Positions 17,661-27,129 are shown, counted from the stretch's first letter. The stretch is 64,000 nucleotides of DNA from Streptomyces humicola (GCF_024436035.1 NZ_JANFNG010000027.1:1-64000), one strand, 5' to 3'. A program made the numbers and translations. Notes: a model not told the origin generated them from the sequence alone.

Positions 17661-17873
17661 CTATGTGGCCGGCGGGGCGTGGCGGCGCTGGTGATGTGCG
17701 TGCCCGACTCGATTGCCGAGGACCACCAAGCCCACGCCGAGCAGAGCGAAGTACGGTGCCCAGACGATACCGATCAGCGTGCCGATGAAGGTCAGGCAGG
17801 CGATGAATGCGAGTGCGGCCAGAATGTAGAGAACGGCCCGATTGATGTCCTGCGGCAATTCGTAGAGCTTCAT
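17661..17873 (-). CDS. Small two-helix membrane protein
   Basis: A 70-residue protein starting MKLYELPQDINRAVLY. Two hydrophobic segments follow (about 14-34 and 37-56), then a short His/Arg-rich cytoplasmic-type tail. The start is well supported by GGAAGGGAGG ten bases upstream. It precedes gpsA by 20 bases on the same strand, so it likely heads the lipid operon and shares the divergent control region with phosphoketolase. No family is recognised; it could be a membrane anchor or a DUF-type stress protein. Confidence 0.65.
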   Translation of the reverse strand: MKLYELPQDINRAVLYILAALAFIACLTFIGTLIGIVWAPYFALLGVGLVVLGNRVGHAHHQRRHAPPAT

Positions 17874-17907
17874 GACGGCCTCCCTTCCATGCCTCCCCCA
17901 GCCTCGC

Positions 17908-17964
17908 TGCCTGTCCGTCCCTGGAGGAGGGCCGATTGGTCCCTTTTCCAGGGACGGACAGGCA
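17908..17964. promoter_or_regulatory. Nested palindromes between lipid operon and phosphoketolase
   Basis: A perfect 17-base inverted repeat, TGCCTGTCCGTCCCTGG at 17908-17924 and its complement at 17948-17964, encloses a 23-base centre. The recurrent box (AGGGCCGATTGGTCCC, 17928-17943) sits at that centre. The element lies 35 bases from the minus-strand start at 17873 and about 130 bases before phosphoketolase. It could be a double operator controlling both directions or an RNA hairpin in one of the leaders. Confidence 0.55.
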
Positions 17965-18096
17965 GAACAAAGACGGGCCCGTGGAACTCATGGAATTGGC
18001 TATGCGCCCGATATGTGTTGCGCCGCCGCGACTGAAGAGTGGGAAACGCTGGCCATCACTCGAGTCAGTCACCGTCTCTCATCCGGGAGGTAATCC

Positions 18097-20490
18097 ATGC
18101 ATCCCGAGCAACTCGACACCCCTCGCGGGCCGACGGCCCTGAGCGAGCAGGCGCTCGCCGAAGTGGATGCCCAGTGGCGGGCCGCGAACTACCTCGCGGT
18201 CGGGCAGATCTATCTGATGGCCAATGCGCTGCTTCGTGAGCCGCTGCGCCCCGAGCACGTCAAGCCCCGGCTGCTCGGGCACTGGGGCACCTCCCCCGGG
18301 CTGAACCTCGTCTACACCCACCTCAACCGGGTGATCAAGGACCGCGATCTTAACGCGATTTGTATCTGGGGCCCTGGCCACGGGGGGCCCGCCGTGCTCG
18401 CCGGCTCCTGGATCGACGGCAGTTACACCCAGACCTACCCGGACATCACCCGCGACGAGGCCGGCATGGCCCGCCTCTTCCGCCAGTTCTCCTTCCCCGG
18501 CGGCGTGCCCAGCCACGTCGCTCCCGAGACGCCCGGCTCCATCCACGAAGGCGGGGAGCTCGGCTACTCCCTCTCCCACGCCTACGGCGCGGCCCTGGAC
18601 AACCCCGACCTGCTCGTCGCTTGCGTGATCGGCGACGGCGAGGCGGAGACCGGCCCGCTGGCCGCCTCCTGGCACTCCAACAAGTTCCTCGACCCCGTCC
18701 ATGACGGCGCGGTGCTCCCGATCCTGCAACTGAACGGTTACAAGATCGCCAACCCGGCGGTGCTCGCCCGCCTCCCCGAGCCGGAGCTCGATGAGCTGCT
18801 GCGTGGATACGGGCACCACCCCCTCCACGTCACCGGTAACGACCCGCACGCAGTCCACCAGGCGATGGCCCACGCCATGGACCAGGCACTCGACATGATC
18901 GCCGCCATCCAGCGCTCCGCCCGCGTGGAACTCGTCACCGACCGGCCCCGCTGGCCGGTGATCGTGCTGCGCACGCCGAAGGGCTGGACGGGCCCGCGAG
19001 AGGTGGACGGTGTGCCGGTGGAGGGCACCTGGCGCGCCCACCAGGTCCCACTGGCGGAAGTACGCGACAACGCCGGACATTTGCGGCTGCTGGAGGCGTG
19101 GCTGCGCTCCTACCGCCCCGAGGAGCTGTTCGACGAGCATGGCCGTCCGCGGGAGCAGGTGCTCGCCTGCCTGCCCCCGGGCGAGCACCGCTTGGGCGCC
19201 AACCCACATGCCAACGGCGGACTGCTCACCCGCGAACTGCCCGTGCCGCCGCTGGATGAGTATGCCGTCCCAGTCGACAAGCCCGGCACCGTCCTGCACG
19301 AACCCACCCGCATCCTCGGCGAGCTGCTGGAACAGGTCATGGAAGCCACCGCCGGGCGACGCGACTTCCGGCTCGTCGGACCGGACGAGACCGCCTCCAA
19401 CCGGCTGCAGGCCGTGTACAAGGCCACGGACAAGGCATGGGAGGCCGAGGTGCTGCCCACCGACGAGCACCTGGCACGCGGCGGCCGAGTGATGGAAATC
19501 CTCTCAGAGCACACCTGCCAGGGCTGGCTGGAGGGATATCTGCTCACCGGCCGGCACGGGCTGTTCTCCTGCTACGAGGCGTTCGTCCACATCATCGACT
19601 CGATGGTCAACCAGCACATCAAATGGTTGCGCACGACCCGCCGCCTTCCCTGGCGCGCCCCCATCCCCTCGTTGAACTACCTTCTCACCTCGCACGTCTG
19701 GCGCCAGGACCACAACGGCTTCTCCCACCAGGATCCCGGGTTCGTCGACCACGTCCTCAACAAGAGCCCGGAGGCGGTGCGGGTCTATATGCCGCCGGAC
19801 ACCAACACGCTGCTGGCCACTGCCGACCACGTGCTGCGCAGCCGGGGCTATGTCAACGTCGTGGTTGCCGGCAAGCAGCCGTGCTTCGACTGGCTGACGT
19901 TGGAAGAGGCCCTGGGGCACTGTGCGCGCGGCGCCGGAATCTGGCAGTGGGCCGGGACCGAGGACGGCACTCGGGAGCCGGACGTGGTGCTGGCCTGCGC
20001 CGGCGACGTGCCCACCCAGGAAGTGCTGGCTGCCGCCGACCTGCTCCGCCGCCACCTGCCCGACCTGGCGGTACGGGTGGTCAACGTTGTCGACATCGCC
20101 CGCCTCCTGCCCGCCGAGGAGCACCCGCACGGCATGCCCGACAGCGAATACGACGCGCTGTTCACCCGCGACAAGCCCGTCATCTTCGCCTACCACGGCT
20201 ACCCCTGGCTGATCCACCGCCTCACCTACCGCCGCACCGGCCACCCGCACCTGCACGTGCGCGGCTACAAGGAGGAGGGCACCACCACGACGCCCTTCGA
20301 CATGGTGGTCCGCAACGACCTGGACCGATACCGCCTGGTCATGGACGTCATCGACCGCGTCCCCGGCCTCTCAGTACGCGCCGCCGTCGTCCGCCAGCAG
20401 ATGGCCGATGCGCGTGCCCGCCACCACTCCTGGATCCGCGAGCACGGGATCGACCTGCCGGAGGTCGCCAACTGGACATGGCCACACTGA
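18097..20490 (+). CDS. xfp: Phosphoketolase (xylulose 5-phosphate / fructose 6-phosphate)
   Basis: A 797-residue thiamine-diphosphate enzyme that splits xylulose 5-phosphate or fructose 6-phosphate with inorganic phosphate, giving acetyl phosphate plus a shorter sugar phosphate. Motifs are [37 protein letters not shown], the diphosphate-binding [19 protein letters not shown] near residue 190, and [23 protein letters not shown] segment lies near the end. Length is normal for the family. ATG 18097 has GGGAGG eight bases upstream. The next gene is phosphate acetyltransferase, so acetyl phosphate can be turned into acetyl-CoA. Shared operator region with the lipid operon suggests co-control. Confidence 0.95.
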   Translation: MHPEQLDTPRGPTALSEQALAEVDAQWRAANYLAVGQIYLMANALLREPLRPEHVKPRLLGHWGTSPGLNLVYTHLNRVIKDRDLNAICIWGPGHGGPAVLAGSWIDGSYTQTYPDITRDEAGMARLFRQFSFPGGVPSHVAPETPGSIHEGGELGYSLSHAYGAALDNPDLLVACVIGDGEAETGPLAASWHSNKFLDPVHDGAVLPILQLNGYKIANPAVLARLPEPELDELLRGYGHHPLHVTGNDPHAVHQAMAHAMDQALDMIAAIQRSARVELVTDRPRWPVIVLRTPKGWTGPREVDGVPVEGTWRAHQVPLAEVRDNAGHLRLLEAWLRSYRPEELFDEHGRPREQVLACLPPGEHRLGANPHANGGLLTRELPVPPLDEYAVPVDKPGTVLHEPTRILGELLEQVMEATAGRRDFRLVGPDETASNRLQAVYKATDKAWEAEVLPTDEHLARGGRVMEILSEHTCQGWLEGYLLTGRHGLFSCYEAFVHIIDSMVNQHIKWLRTTRRLPWRAPIPSLNYLLTSHVWRQDHNGFSHQDPGFVDHVLNKSPEAVRVYMPPDTNTLLATADHVLRSRGYVNVVVAGKQPCFDWLTLEEALGHCARGAGIWQWAGTEDGTREPDVVLACAGDVPTQEVLAAADLLRRHLPDLAVRVVNVVDIARLLPAEEHPHGMPDSEYDALFTRDKPVIFAYHGYPWLIHRLTYRRTGHPHLHVRGYKEEGTTTTPFDMVVRNDLDRYRLVMDVIDRVPGLSVRAAVVRQQMADARARHHSWIREHGIDLPEVANWTWPH

Positions 20491-20780
20491 CCGCACCTGT
20501 CACGATCCCACTGCTCCACTGGTCGCATCCGGCGTTCAGACCGTGCCTGCTGGGCTCCGGCCCCGAGCAGCACGGTCTGGGCGTGCGCGACAGGACGGGG
20601 TCGACGAGGAATACGACAATGAGGAATACGACAAGGACGAACGGACGCTGGACCAGCCTGGCACGCAGGATGGAGTAGGCGCGTGACCCGCAGCGTGTAT
20701 ATGACGGGCGTCGGTCGCGGTGACGGCCGGCAGGTCGTCGACTTGGGGATCATGGAGCTGGTGACCCGGCACGTGGACGG

Positions 20781-22796
20781 GTGGGCGTATACCGCCCGCT
20801 GACCCATGAGGGTCCGGACCTCATGTTCGACCTGCTGCGCTCCCGCTACCGGCTTTCCCAGGACCCGGCCACCGTCTTCGGTATGAGTTACGCGGACGGC
20901 GCCTCGCTGCAGGCCGAGCAGGGCACCGACGAGCTGGTCTCCCGCCTGGTCGACCGCTTCCGCGCCGTCGCCCGTGAGTATGAGGTCGTGCTGGTCCTCG
21001 GGACCGACTACCACGACACCCAGCTGCCCGCGGAGCTGACGCTCAACGCCCGGCTGGCGAACGAGTTCAACGCCTCCGTCATAGCCGTGGTCGGCGGCCT
21101 GCGCCAGACCGCCGATTCGGTCGTAGCCGAAGTACACAACGCGAACCTCGCCTTCAGCACGCAGGACTGCGACGTCCTCGCCGTGATCGCCAACCGGGTC
21201 GCCCCCGAGGACGCCACGCAGGTCGCCGCGCGGCTGAAGGAGCGGCTGCCGGTGCCGGTCTACGTGCTGCCCGAGGAGGCCGCGCTCGCCGCTCCAACAG
21301 TGGCCCAGGTCGTCCAGACGCTCGCCGGCCAGGTGCTGCTCGGTGACGCCGCCGGGCTGGCCCGCGACGTACTCGACTTCGTCTTCGGCGGCGCGATGCT
21401 GCCCACCTTCCTGGCCGCCCTGACCCCCGGCTGCCTCGTGATCACCCCCGGCGACCGGGCCGACCTGATCGTCGGCACGCTGGGCGCACACTCGGCCGGC
21501 GCCCCCGCGATCGCCGGGGTGCTGCTCACCCTGGGTCAGAGGCCCGGCCCCGACATCATGGCGCTCGCCGACCGGCTGGCACCCGGCACCCCGGTGATCT
21601 CGGTGCCCGGAGCCTCCTTCCCGACCGCCGCCGAGCTGTCCACCCTGAAGGGCAGGCTGACCGCGGCCACCCCGCGCAAGGCGGAGACCGCGCTCGGCCT
21701 GTTCGAGATGCACGTCGACACCGCGGAACTCACCGACCGGTTCGCGGTGGCCCGCAGCCCCAGGGTCACGCCGATGATGTTCGAGCACGAACTGATCGAA
21801 CGGGCCCGCTCCAGTCGCCGCCACGTCGTGCTTCCCGAGAGCACCGAGGAGCGCATCCTGCGCGCCGCCGAGGTGCTGCTGCGTCGCAACGTCTGCGATC
21901 TGACGCTCCTCGGCGAGAAGATCGCGGTCCGCAAGCGGGTCGCCGATCTCGGTGTCAATCTCGGCCTGGACGTCGTAGAACACAAGGGGAGCGCCATCTG
22001 CCGGATCGTCGACCCGCAGACCTCGCCGCTGCGCGAGGATTTCGCCGAGACCTACGCCAAGCTCCGCGCTCACAAGGGCATGACCGTCGAGCTGGCCCAC
22101 GATGTGGTCCTGGAGGGCTCGTACTTCGGCACGCTGATGGTCCACGCGGGGCTGGCCGACGGCATGGTCTCGGGGGCCGCGCACTCCACGGCGGCGACCA
22201 TCCGCCCCGCCTTCGAGGTGATCAAGACCGCGGCGGGCGTCTCCATCGTCTCCTCGGTCTTCTTCATGTGCCTGCCGGACCAGGTTCTGGTCTACGGAGA
22301 CTGCGCGGTCAACCCCGATCCGGACGCGGAGCAGCTGGCCGACATCGCCATCCAGTCGGCACAGACCGCCGCGCAGTTCCACGTCGAGCCGCGGGTGGCG
22401 ATGCTGTCGTACTCCACCGGGACCTCTGGGTCGGGCGCTGACGTCGACAAGGTGCGCGACGCGACCGTGATCGTTCGCGAACGCCGTCCCGAGCTGCCGG
22501 TGGAGGGCCCGATCCAGTACGACGCCGCGGTGGACGCCAGGGTCGCGGCCGCCAAGCTGCCCGGCTCGAAGGTCGCGGGCCGCGCCACTGTACTGATCTT
22601 CCCAGACCTCAACACCGGCAACAACACCTACAAGGCCGTCCAGCGCTCGGCCGGCGCGATCGCCATCGGACCCGTCCTGCAGGGCCTGCGCAAGCCGGTC
22701 AACGACCTGTCACGCGGCGCCCTCGTCCAGGACATCGTCAACACCGTCGCCATCACCGCGATCCAGGCACAGGGTAAAACCCAGACTCCCGCCTGA
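20781..22796 (+). CDS. pta: Phosphate acetyltransferase, N-terminus disrupted by a frameshift
   Basis: The frame from GTG 20781 gives 671 residues covering most of the N-terminal P-loop-like domain (HEGPDLMFDLLRSRY, VVLVLGTDYHDT) and a DRTGG-type middle. The complete PTA_PTB catalytic domain follows (from about MMFEHELIERARSS; SGAAHSTAATIRPA; SYSTGTSGSGAD). It converts acetyl phosphate and CoA to acetyl-CoA. The expected first 33 residues (VTRSVYMTGVGRGDGRQ from GTG 20683) lie in another frame. Restoring one base near 20778 would join them. Either the gene is damaged, translation starts late, or this is a sequencing error. No acetate kinase follows. Confidence 0.85.
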   Translation: MGVYRPLTHEGPDLMFDLLRSRYRLSQDPATVFGMSYADGASLQAEQGTDELVSRLVDRFRAVAREYEVVLVLGTDYHDTQLPAELTLNARLANEFNASVIAVVGGLRQTADSVVAEVHNANLAFSTQDCDVLAVIANRVAPEDATQVAARLKERLPVPVYVLPEEAALAAPTVAQVVQTLAGQVLLGDAAGLARDVLDFVFGGAMLPTFLAALTPGCLVITPGDRADLIVGTLGAHSAGAPAIAGVLLTLGQRPGPDIMALADRLAPGTPVISVPGASFPTAAELSTLKGRLTAATPRKAETALGLFEMHVDTAELTDRFAVARSPRVTPMMFEHELIERARSSRRHVVLPESTEERILRAAEVLLRRNVCDLTLLGEKIAVRKRVADLGVNLGLDVVEHKGSAICRIVDPQTSPLREDFAETYAKLRAHKGMTVELAHDVVLEGSYFGTLMVHAGLADGMVSGAAHSTAATIRPAFEVIKTAAGVSIVSSVFFMCLPDQVLVYGDCAVNPDPDAEQLADIAIQSAQTAAQFHVEPRVAMLSYSTGTSGSGADVDKVRDATVIVRERRPELPVEGPIQYDAAVDARVAAAKLPGSKVAGRATVLIFPDLNTGNNTYKAVQRSAGAIAIGPVLQGLRKPVNDLSRGALVQDIVNTVAITAIQAQGKTQTPA

Positions 22797-22849
22797 CGGG
22801 CACGCAAGATGGAGCAGAAAGCATGCGACGCGGACGGCGCCGTCTCCCT

Positions 22850-22945
22850 ATGCGCGCAGCGGGACACGCCAACATCGCCGCCGCCCTCCGCGACATGTCC
22901 TACGAACCCTTCACCCGCCCGCTCGACCTCCTCAAGATCGACTGA
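22850..22945 (+). pseudogene. C-terminal fragment of a transposase
   Basis: About 30 codons ending at TGA 22945 read GHANIAAALRDMSYEPF and then RPLDLLKID. This is typical of the extreme C-terminus of some DDE transposases (N-I-A-A-A-L-R followed by a Leu-rich end). It sits where an acetate kinase gene might be expected after pta, marking a recombination joint. Confidence 0.45.
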
Positions 22946-23697
22946 CCAGCAGCGATCCAAGATCAAACGATTTTGCAACAGCCCTGTCTACTCAACCAGG
23001 GGATTGACAAGCCGGCCGAGGAATCGAACCGGCGGCTACGGTAGATGCAATTCACCCCGCAACACCGGCATGTATACATGGTGCGTGTTCCCCCTCGGTG
23101 TTGAACCCCCACCCAGACCGCTGCGGCGATATCACACCGCCACATGCGTATCGCCCCTTCCGCTGCCCTGACCCGATGCCCCCTGCGACTACGCTCGGCC
23201 CGAACCACGGCCACGAGCACCCCTGACCGCTTCGCGCCCACCCGCAGTCTCTAGCACAACATCGCAGCACAGATCGGCGTTGGTACAGTTCCCGGTGTCG
23301 TCGCCTCCACCTGATCGCTCCGCTACGTGAGTTCATCACGCCCAACGCCGACCGGCTCACCGTGTTCCAGCAAACGTGCGAGCCCCACGCCTGTGATTGT
23401 GGTGGTGGACGCGCCAGATGCCGGGGAGTCTGCGGCCAGGGCTTCTGCCGCAGGCTGGGGGAGCTGTGATCGCCGCTGGCAGCTCGCAACGACGGCTGCC
23501 GTTTTGGTCGGCCGACCGCGACGGCGGTACGGTCTCCGTCTCACATACCCACAGTCCGGGTCTCCCGGGGATTCACCGTTGCAGCCGAGCCCTGAGCAAG
23601 GCCGAGCCCCACCTCCGTCGAGATCCCCAACCGCCGGCAGCTGCCGGGCACGTGGACCCCACTGTCCCCTCCTATTAGGGCGTGTTCTGACTTGAGA
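22946..23697. other. Eroded region with element fragments
   Basis: No intact gene. The complement of about 23003-23040 contains GGTTCGATTCC, like a tRNA T-arm, but no full cloverleaf was found. Around 23300-23360 the plus strand reads APLREFITPNADRLTVFQ, resembling the end of an IS630-type transposase. Both are too short for firm calls. Confidence 0.35.
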
Positions 23698-24584
23698 TCA
23701 CGGGAGGGCTGGCAGGCTGCGTAGCCAGAGGATGGATCCGCGCAGGTGGAGTCCGGCGGTGTAGCTCTCGGGTGTCTTGTCGTAGCGGGTGGCCAGCCCT
23801 CTCCATTCCTTGAACCTGTTGATACCGCGTTCGACAGTGTTGCGGTCTTTGTACAGCGTGGCGTCGTGGCTGACCGGGCGGCCGCCGGAGCGTCCCTTCT
23901 TCTTGCGGTTGGCGGCCTGATCGGTCTTCTCCGGGATCACCGCCTTGATGTTGCGTCTGCGCAGGTGGGCGCGGTTGGCACGGGACGAATAGGCCTTGTC
24001 TCCAGCCGCTGCATCCGGCCGGGTCCTGGGGCGCCCGACCCGCCCGCGCACCTTGATCTTCTCCAGGACAGGGATGAAGCGCGGGCTATCCGCGGCCTGT
24101 CCGGCGGTGAGGATGATCGACAGCGGGCGGCAGCGCCGCTCGACGGCGAGGTGGACCTTGCTGGTCAGCCCGCCCCGGGAGCGGGCCAGTTCGGCGGCCC
24201 GCAGTCGAGCCCTGCGACGTCGGCGCAGGTCCCGGCGCTGTTCTCGCTCGGGGTCTTCCTGGCCCTCGGGCACCTCGCCTACGGAGTCGCTTTGTTTCTT
24301 TGCCGCAGCCCCTTTTCCTCCGCCACGGCCTTCTCCAGGTCTTCAAGGAGCTCTGGGTCGACCACCATGCCTGCCGCATGGTGATGCGCGCGGGCGACGG
24401 TGGAGTCCACGCTGACCAGGCTGAGGTCGATATCGTCGCGGGCTGCCCCCTCGGCGATCATCGCGTCCATGAGGGCCTGGAAGACCTCGTCGCGCGCCCA
24501 CATCCGGAATCGGTCATAGATCGTCGACCAGGAGCCATAATGACCGGTCAAGACCGACCAGCGCGACGCGAGGCGCCTGGCCAA
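23698..24584 (-). pseudogene. IS5-family transposase, truncated and in two frames
   Basis: Reading leftward, frame one has YGSWSTIYDRFRMWARDEVF and VSVDSTVARAHHHAAG (first catalytic Asp), then LEDLEKAVAEEKG. Frame two continues SRGGLTSKVHLAVERRCRPLS, ITAGQAADSPRF-like sequence, a DKAYSSR segment (second Asp) and NTVERGINRFKEWRGLATRYDK (Glu) before the stop at 23698. Two-frame organisation is common in IS5 relatives, where frameshifting can join them. Here the first 50 or so residues are missing at a joint with an IS110 fragment near 24541, so the copy is dead. Confidence 0.8.
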
Positions 24585-24840
24585 GCTGCTGCGCCTGGAC
24601 GAGCTGCCCGGCGTGCGGGTACCGACACTGGGTCAAGAAGCCGCCCGGGATCTGATGCGGGCCCGGGAGGATGTCCGGGCGGATCTGATGCGGGCGCGGC
24701 ACCGGTTGTCCAAGCTGCTGCTGCGGCACGGCCTGGTCTACAACGGAGGCAAGGCATGGACCGCCGCCCACCACCAGTGGCTGGCCGGCCACCACTTCGA
24801 GCAGATTGGGCTGCGCCTGGCCTACGACGAGGCGCTCGAT
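24541..24840 (+). pseudogene. Internal fragment of an IS110-family transposase
   Basis: An open stretch reads KTDQRDARRLAKLLRLDELP, RVPTLGQEAARDLMRAREDV and ARHRLSKLLLRHGLVYNGG. This is the coiled middle part of IS110/IS116/IS902 transposases. Both the RuvC-like N-terminus and the C-terminal domain are absent. It is fused to the truncated IS5-type element on one side and to hibernation-factor pieces on the other. Confidence 0.75.
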
Positions 24841-24857
24841 TCACCGACGCCGGATCC

Positions 24858-25100
24858 GGGCAGGACAGCGTCATCTACCGCGCCGAACCCACAGGCTACC
24901 GGCTTGCGGCGAGTTCGGCGATGGCGGCATCGAGTCGGTCCCGGCGCGCGTCGAGGTCCGGGGTATGGTCCCGCCGGATTCGGTCGATCAGGTGCAGGCC
25001 AGGGTGCAGTCACTGATCGGCCGATCGCCGGAACCGGTCGAGTTCGCCCGGATCAAGCTCCATCCTGGACTTCGGGAGTCTGCCGGTTTGCCGAACGCGT
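24858..25100 (+). pseudogene. Rearranged pieces of a ribosome hibernation factor (HPF)
   Basis: Two pieces in swapped order. First (24858-24905) GQDSVIYRAEPTGYRLA matches the end of the HPF C-terminal domain (GRDSVIYRAGPTGY in the copy at 30988-31807). Then (24941-25100) VEVRGMVPPDSV and SPEPVEFARIKLHPG match its N-terminal S30AE start. Having the C-terminal piece before the N-terminal one suggests the joint of two tandem or duplicated hpf genes, or a local shuffle. Neither piece can make a product. Confidence 0.6.
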
Positions 25101-25160
25101 CATGGCATCCTCCTCACGCCATCACCTCCAGGCTCACCACGGGACCCGTCGAACAAGCGA

Positions 25161-25174
25161 GGGCCGAAGGTCCT
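25161..25174. promoter_or_regulatory. Candidate box upstream of the GAF kinase
   Basis: GGGCCGAAGGTCCT differs by one base from the box at 31904-31917. It lies about 237 bases before the DosS-like kinase start and just after the hpf fragments, so it may be a relic of the hpf promoter rather than a kinase operator. Confidence 0.3.
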
Positions 25175-25410
25175 CGACGGCGGGCGGTCGGCCCATCTGC
25201 CTGGATGCACCGGCACAGAGCGTGGGCGCGGACCCGCCCGGTACGGCTGCCCCGGTGCCATCCAGCGCCGCGCGGAGAGTAGCGGCTGGCAGAAGCGGGC
25301 AGCTCTCGGGCCGTGCGGTGGACAGCCGCGCGTCGGCGGAATGTACTGGATCACGCCCGCCTTTTGGGAACAGGGTTCCTTGAAGCCCTCCGGCAGAGGG
25401 GTCAGCGACC

Positions 25411-27129
25411 GTGCCAACAGACGACACAAAGGGTCCAGACGATCTGCCCCGCCTGCAGCTCGATGAGCTGCTGGAAGAGCTGCAGGCACGGATCAGCGCC
25501 GCACGGAACGCACGGGACCGGATTCACCAGCTGCTCCAAGCCGTGCTCTCCGTTGGCCGCGATCTGGATGTCACGCACGTCCTGCGCCGCATCACGCAGG
25601 CCGCCGTCGAGCTGGTCGACTGCGAGTACGGTGCGCTGGGAGTGATCGGTGCGGACGGCAAGCTCGCCCAGTTCGAGCCGGTGGGCGTGACCGAGGAGCA
25701 GATACGCCGGATCGAAGCCTTCCCCTCAGGCCACGGCGTGCTGGGCGAACTGATCCGCGACCCCAAACCGCTGCGCCTGCGCGAGCTGTCCGAGCACCCC
25801 GCGTCCTACGGGTTTCCGCCGCACCACCCGCCGATGCACTCGTTCCTCGGAGTGCCCGTCCGGGTGCGGGGCGAGGTGTTCGGCAACCTCTACCTCACGC
25901 AGAAGCAGCGGGCCGATGAATTCGCCCCGGAGGACGAGTCCCTGCTCCAGACGCTGGCGGTGGCCGCGGGCGTCGCCATCGAGAACGCGCGGTTGTATCA
26001 GGAGACCACCGACCGGCAGCAGTGGCTGGAGGCAAGCGCCGAGGTCACCCGCCGCCTGCTGTCCGGTGCCGACGAGCACGGCGTGGTCGAACTGATCGCC
26101 GAGAGCGCACGGCGGATCCTGTCCGCGGATCTGGTGCTCCTGGCGCTGCCGGTCAAGGGACGCGACGATCTCAAGGTGGCCCTCGCCTCAGGTATCGATG
26201 CAGAGACCCACCGCGGCCTGGTGCTGCCGCGCCACGGCACCTTCGCGGGGGAGGCCTTCACCGCAGCCAAGCCGGTGACAAGCCTCGACATCGAGCGGGA
26301 TCCCCGAATCACGGCAGGGCCGCCACGCTGGAAGGGGTTGGGGCCCGCAGTCGCGGTACCAATGATCACCGGCGAGGCCGTGCGGGGCGCAGTGATGCTG
26401 GCTCGCGCCACGGGCAAGCCCGCGTTCACTGACGAGGAGACGGCGCCGCTGGCCGGCTTCGCCGGACAGGCAGCGCTGGCGATCGAACTCGCCGAGCACC
26501 GCCGGGACGCCGAGCAGATCGCGCTGCTGGAAGATCGTGATCGTATCGCCCGGGATCTGCACGACCTGGCGATCGAGAAGCTGTTCGACATGGGCATGAC
26601 GCTGCAGAGCGCGGTTCCTCTCGCTCAGCATCCGGAGCTCCGGGAGCGGTTGCTGCGGACGGTGGACGAGATGGACGAAACGATCAAGACCATCCGCTCG
26701 ACGATCTACGGGCTCCGGGCGCACCAGCGTCGGCCCGGACGGTCGCGGCTACGAGAACGCGCATCCAAGACGGTCGAGAAGGCCGCGGCGACCCTGGGCT
26801 TCGCCCCTTCCCTGAGCGTCGAGGGGCCCCTCGATACCGAGGTGCCGCCGTCGCTGGTGGAGGACGTGACGGCAGTACTGGACGAGGCACTGTCGGACAT
26901 CGCGCGGCACACGCACGCACACACAGCCGATGTCCGCCTCACCGTTGATTCCGGTGAGGTGAAGCTAACGGTAACGGACGACGGAGTGGGCATCCCTCCC
27001 GGCGACCGACGCGACAGGTCCAGACATCTCGCCGAGCGAGCAGCCGAGCTCGGGGGCGAATTGATCATCGACGCCCCGCCCGGCGGAGGCACACGAGTGA
27101 CCTGGCACGCCCCCCTTCCCACACGATGA
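25411..27129 (+). CDS. DosS/DevS-like GAF-GAF sensor histidine kinase (orphan)
   Basis: A 572-residue protein: an N-terminal helix, GAF-A (about 50-195), GAF-B (about 215-360), HisKA_3 dimerisation helices (about 375-440) and HATPase_c (about 480-570). GAF-A contains YGFPPHHPPMHSFLGVPV; its second His (139) aligns with the heme ligand of DosS/DosT, so oxygen, NO or CO sensing is predicted. The phosphoacceptor is His384 in ARDLHD. The G-box DDGVGIP is present, but the N-box reads EALSDIARH, with Asp where Asn normally coordinates Mg-ATP. Kinase activity is therefore uncertain. No response regulator gene is adjacent. The start is weakly supported: the region just upstream lacks a strong ribosome site. 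Confidence 0.88.
   Translation: MPTDDTKGPDDLPRLQLDELLEELQARISAARNARDRIHQLLQAVLSVGRDLDVTHVLRRITQAAVELVDCEYGALGVIGADGKLAQFEPVGVTEEQIRRIEAFPSGHGVLGELIRDPKPLRLRELSEHPASYGFPPHHPPMHSFLGVPVRVRGEVFGNLYLTQKQRADEFAPEDESLLQTLAVAAGVAIENARLYQETTDRQQWLEASAEVTRRLLSGADEHGVVELIAESARRILSADLVLLALPVKGRDDLKVALASGIDAETHRGLVLPRHGTFAGEAFTAAKPVTSLDIERDPRITAGPPRWKGLGPAVAVPMITGEAVRGAVMLARATGKPAFTDEETAPLAGFAGQAALAIELAEHRRDAEQIALLEDRDRIARDLHDLAIEKLFDMGMTLQSAVPLAQHPELRERLLRTVDEMDETIKTIRSTIYGLRAHQRRPGRSRLRERASKTVEKAAATLGFAPSLSVEGPLDTEVPPSLVEDVTAVLDEALSDIARHTHAHTADVRLTVDSGEVKLTVTDDGVGIPPGDRRDRSRHLAERAAELGGELIIDAPPGGGTRVTWHAPLPTR

Noticed and set aside
20478-20678. 66-codon ORF overlapping the end of xfp
   Set aside because: It overlaps phosphoketolase coding sequence, lacks a ribosome site and is low in recognisable structure; its tail comes from a short direct repeat.
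20265-22382. Long open frame antisense to pta
   Set aside because: Typical antisense shadow of GC-rich coding DNA: Gly/Asp/Val-rich, no domain, no ribosome site.
22995-23075. tRNA-like T-arm (complement contains GGTTCGATTCC)
   Set aside because: No acceptor, D-arm or anticodon arm could be fitted around it; at best an attachment-site-sized relic.
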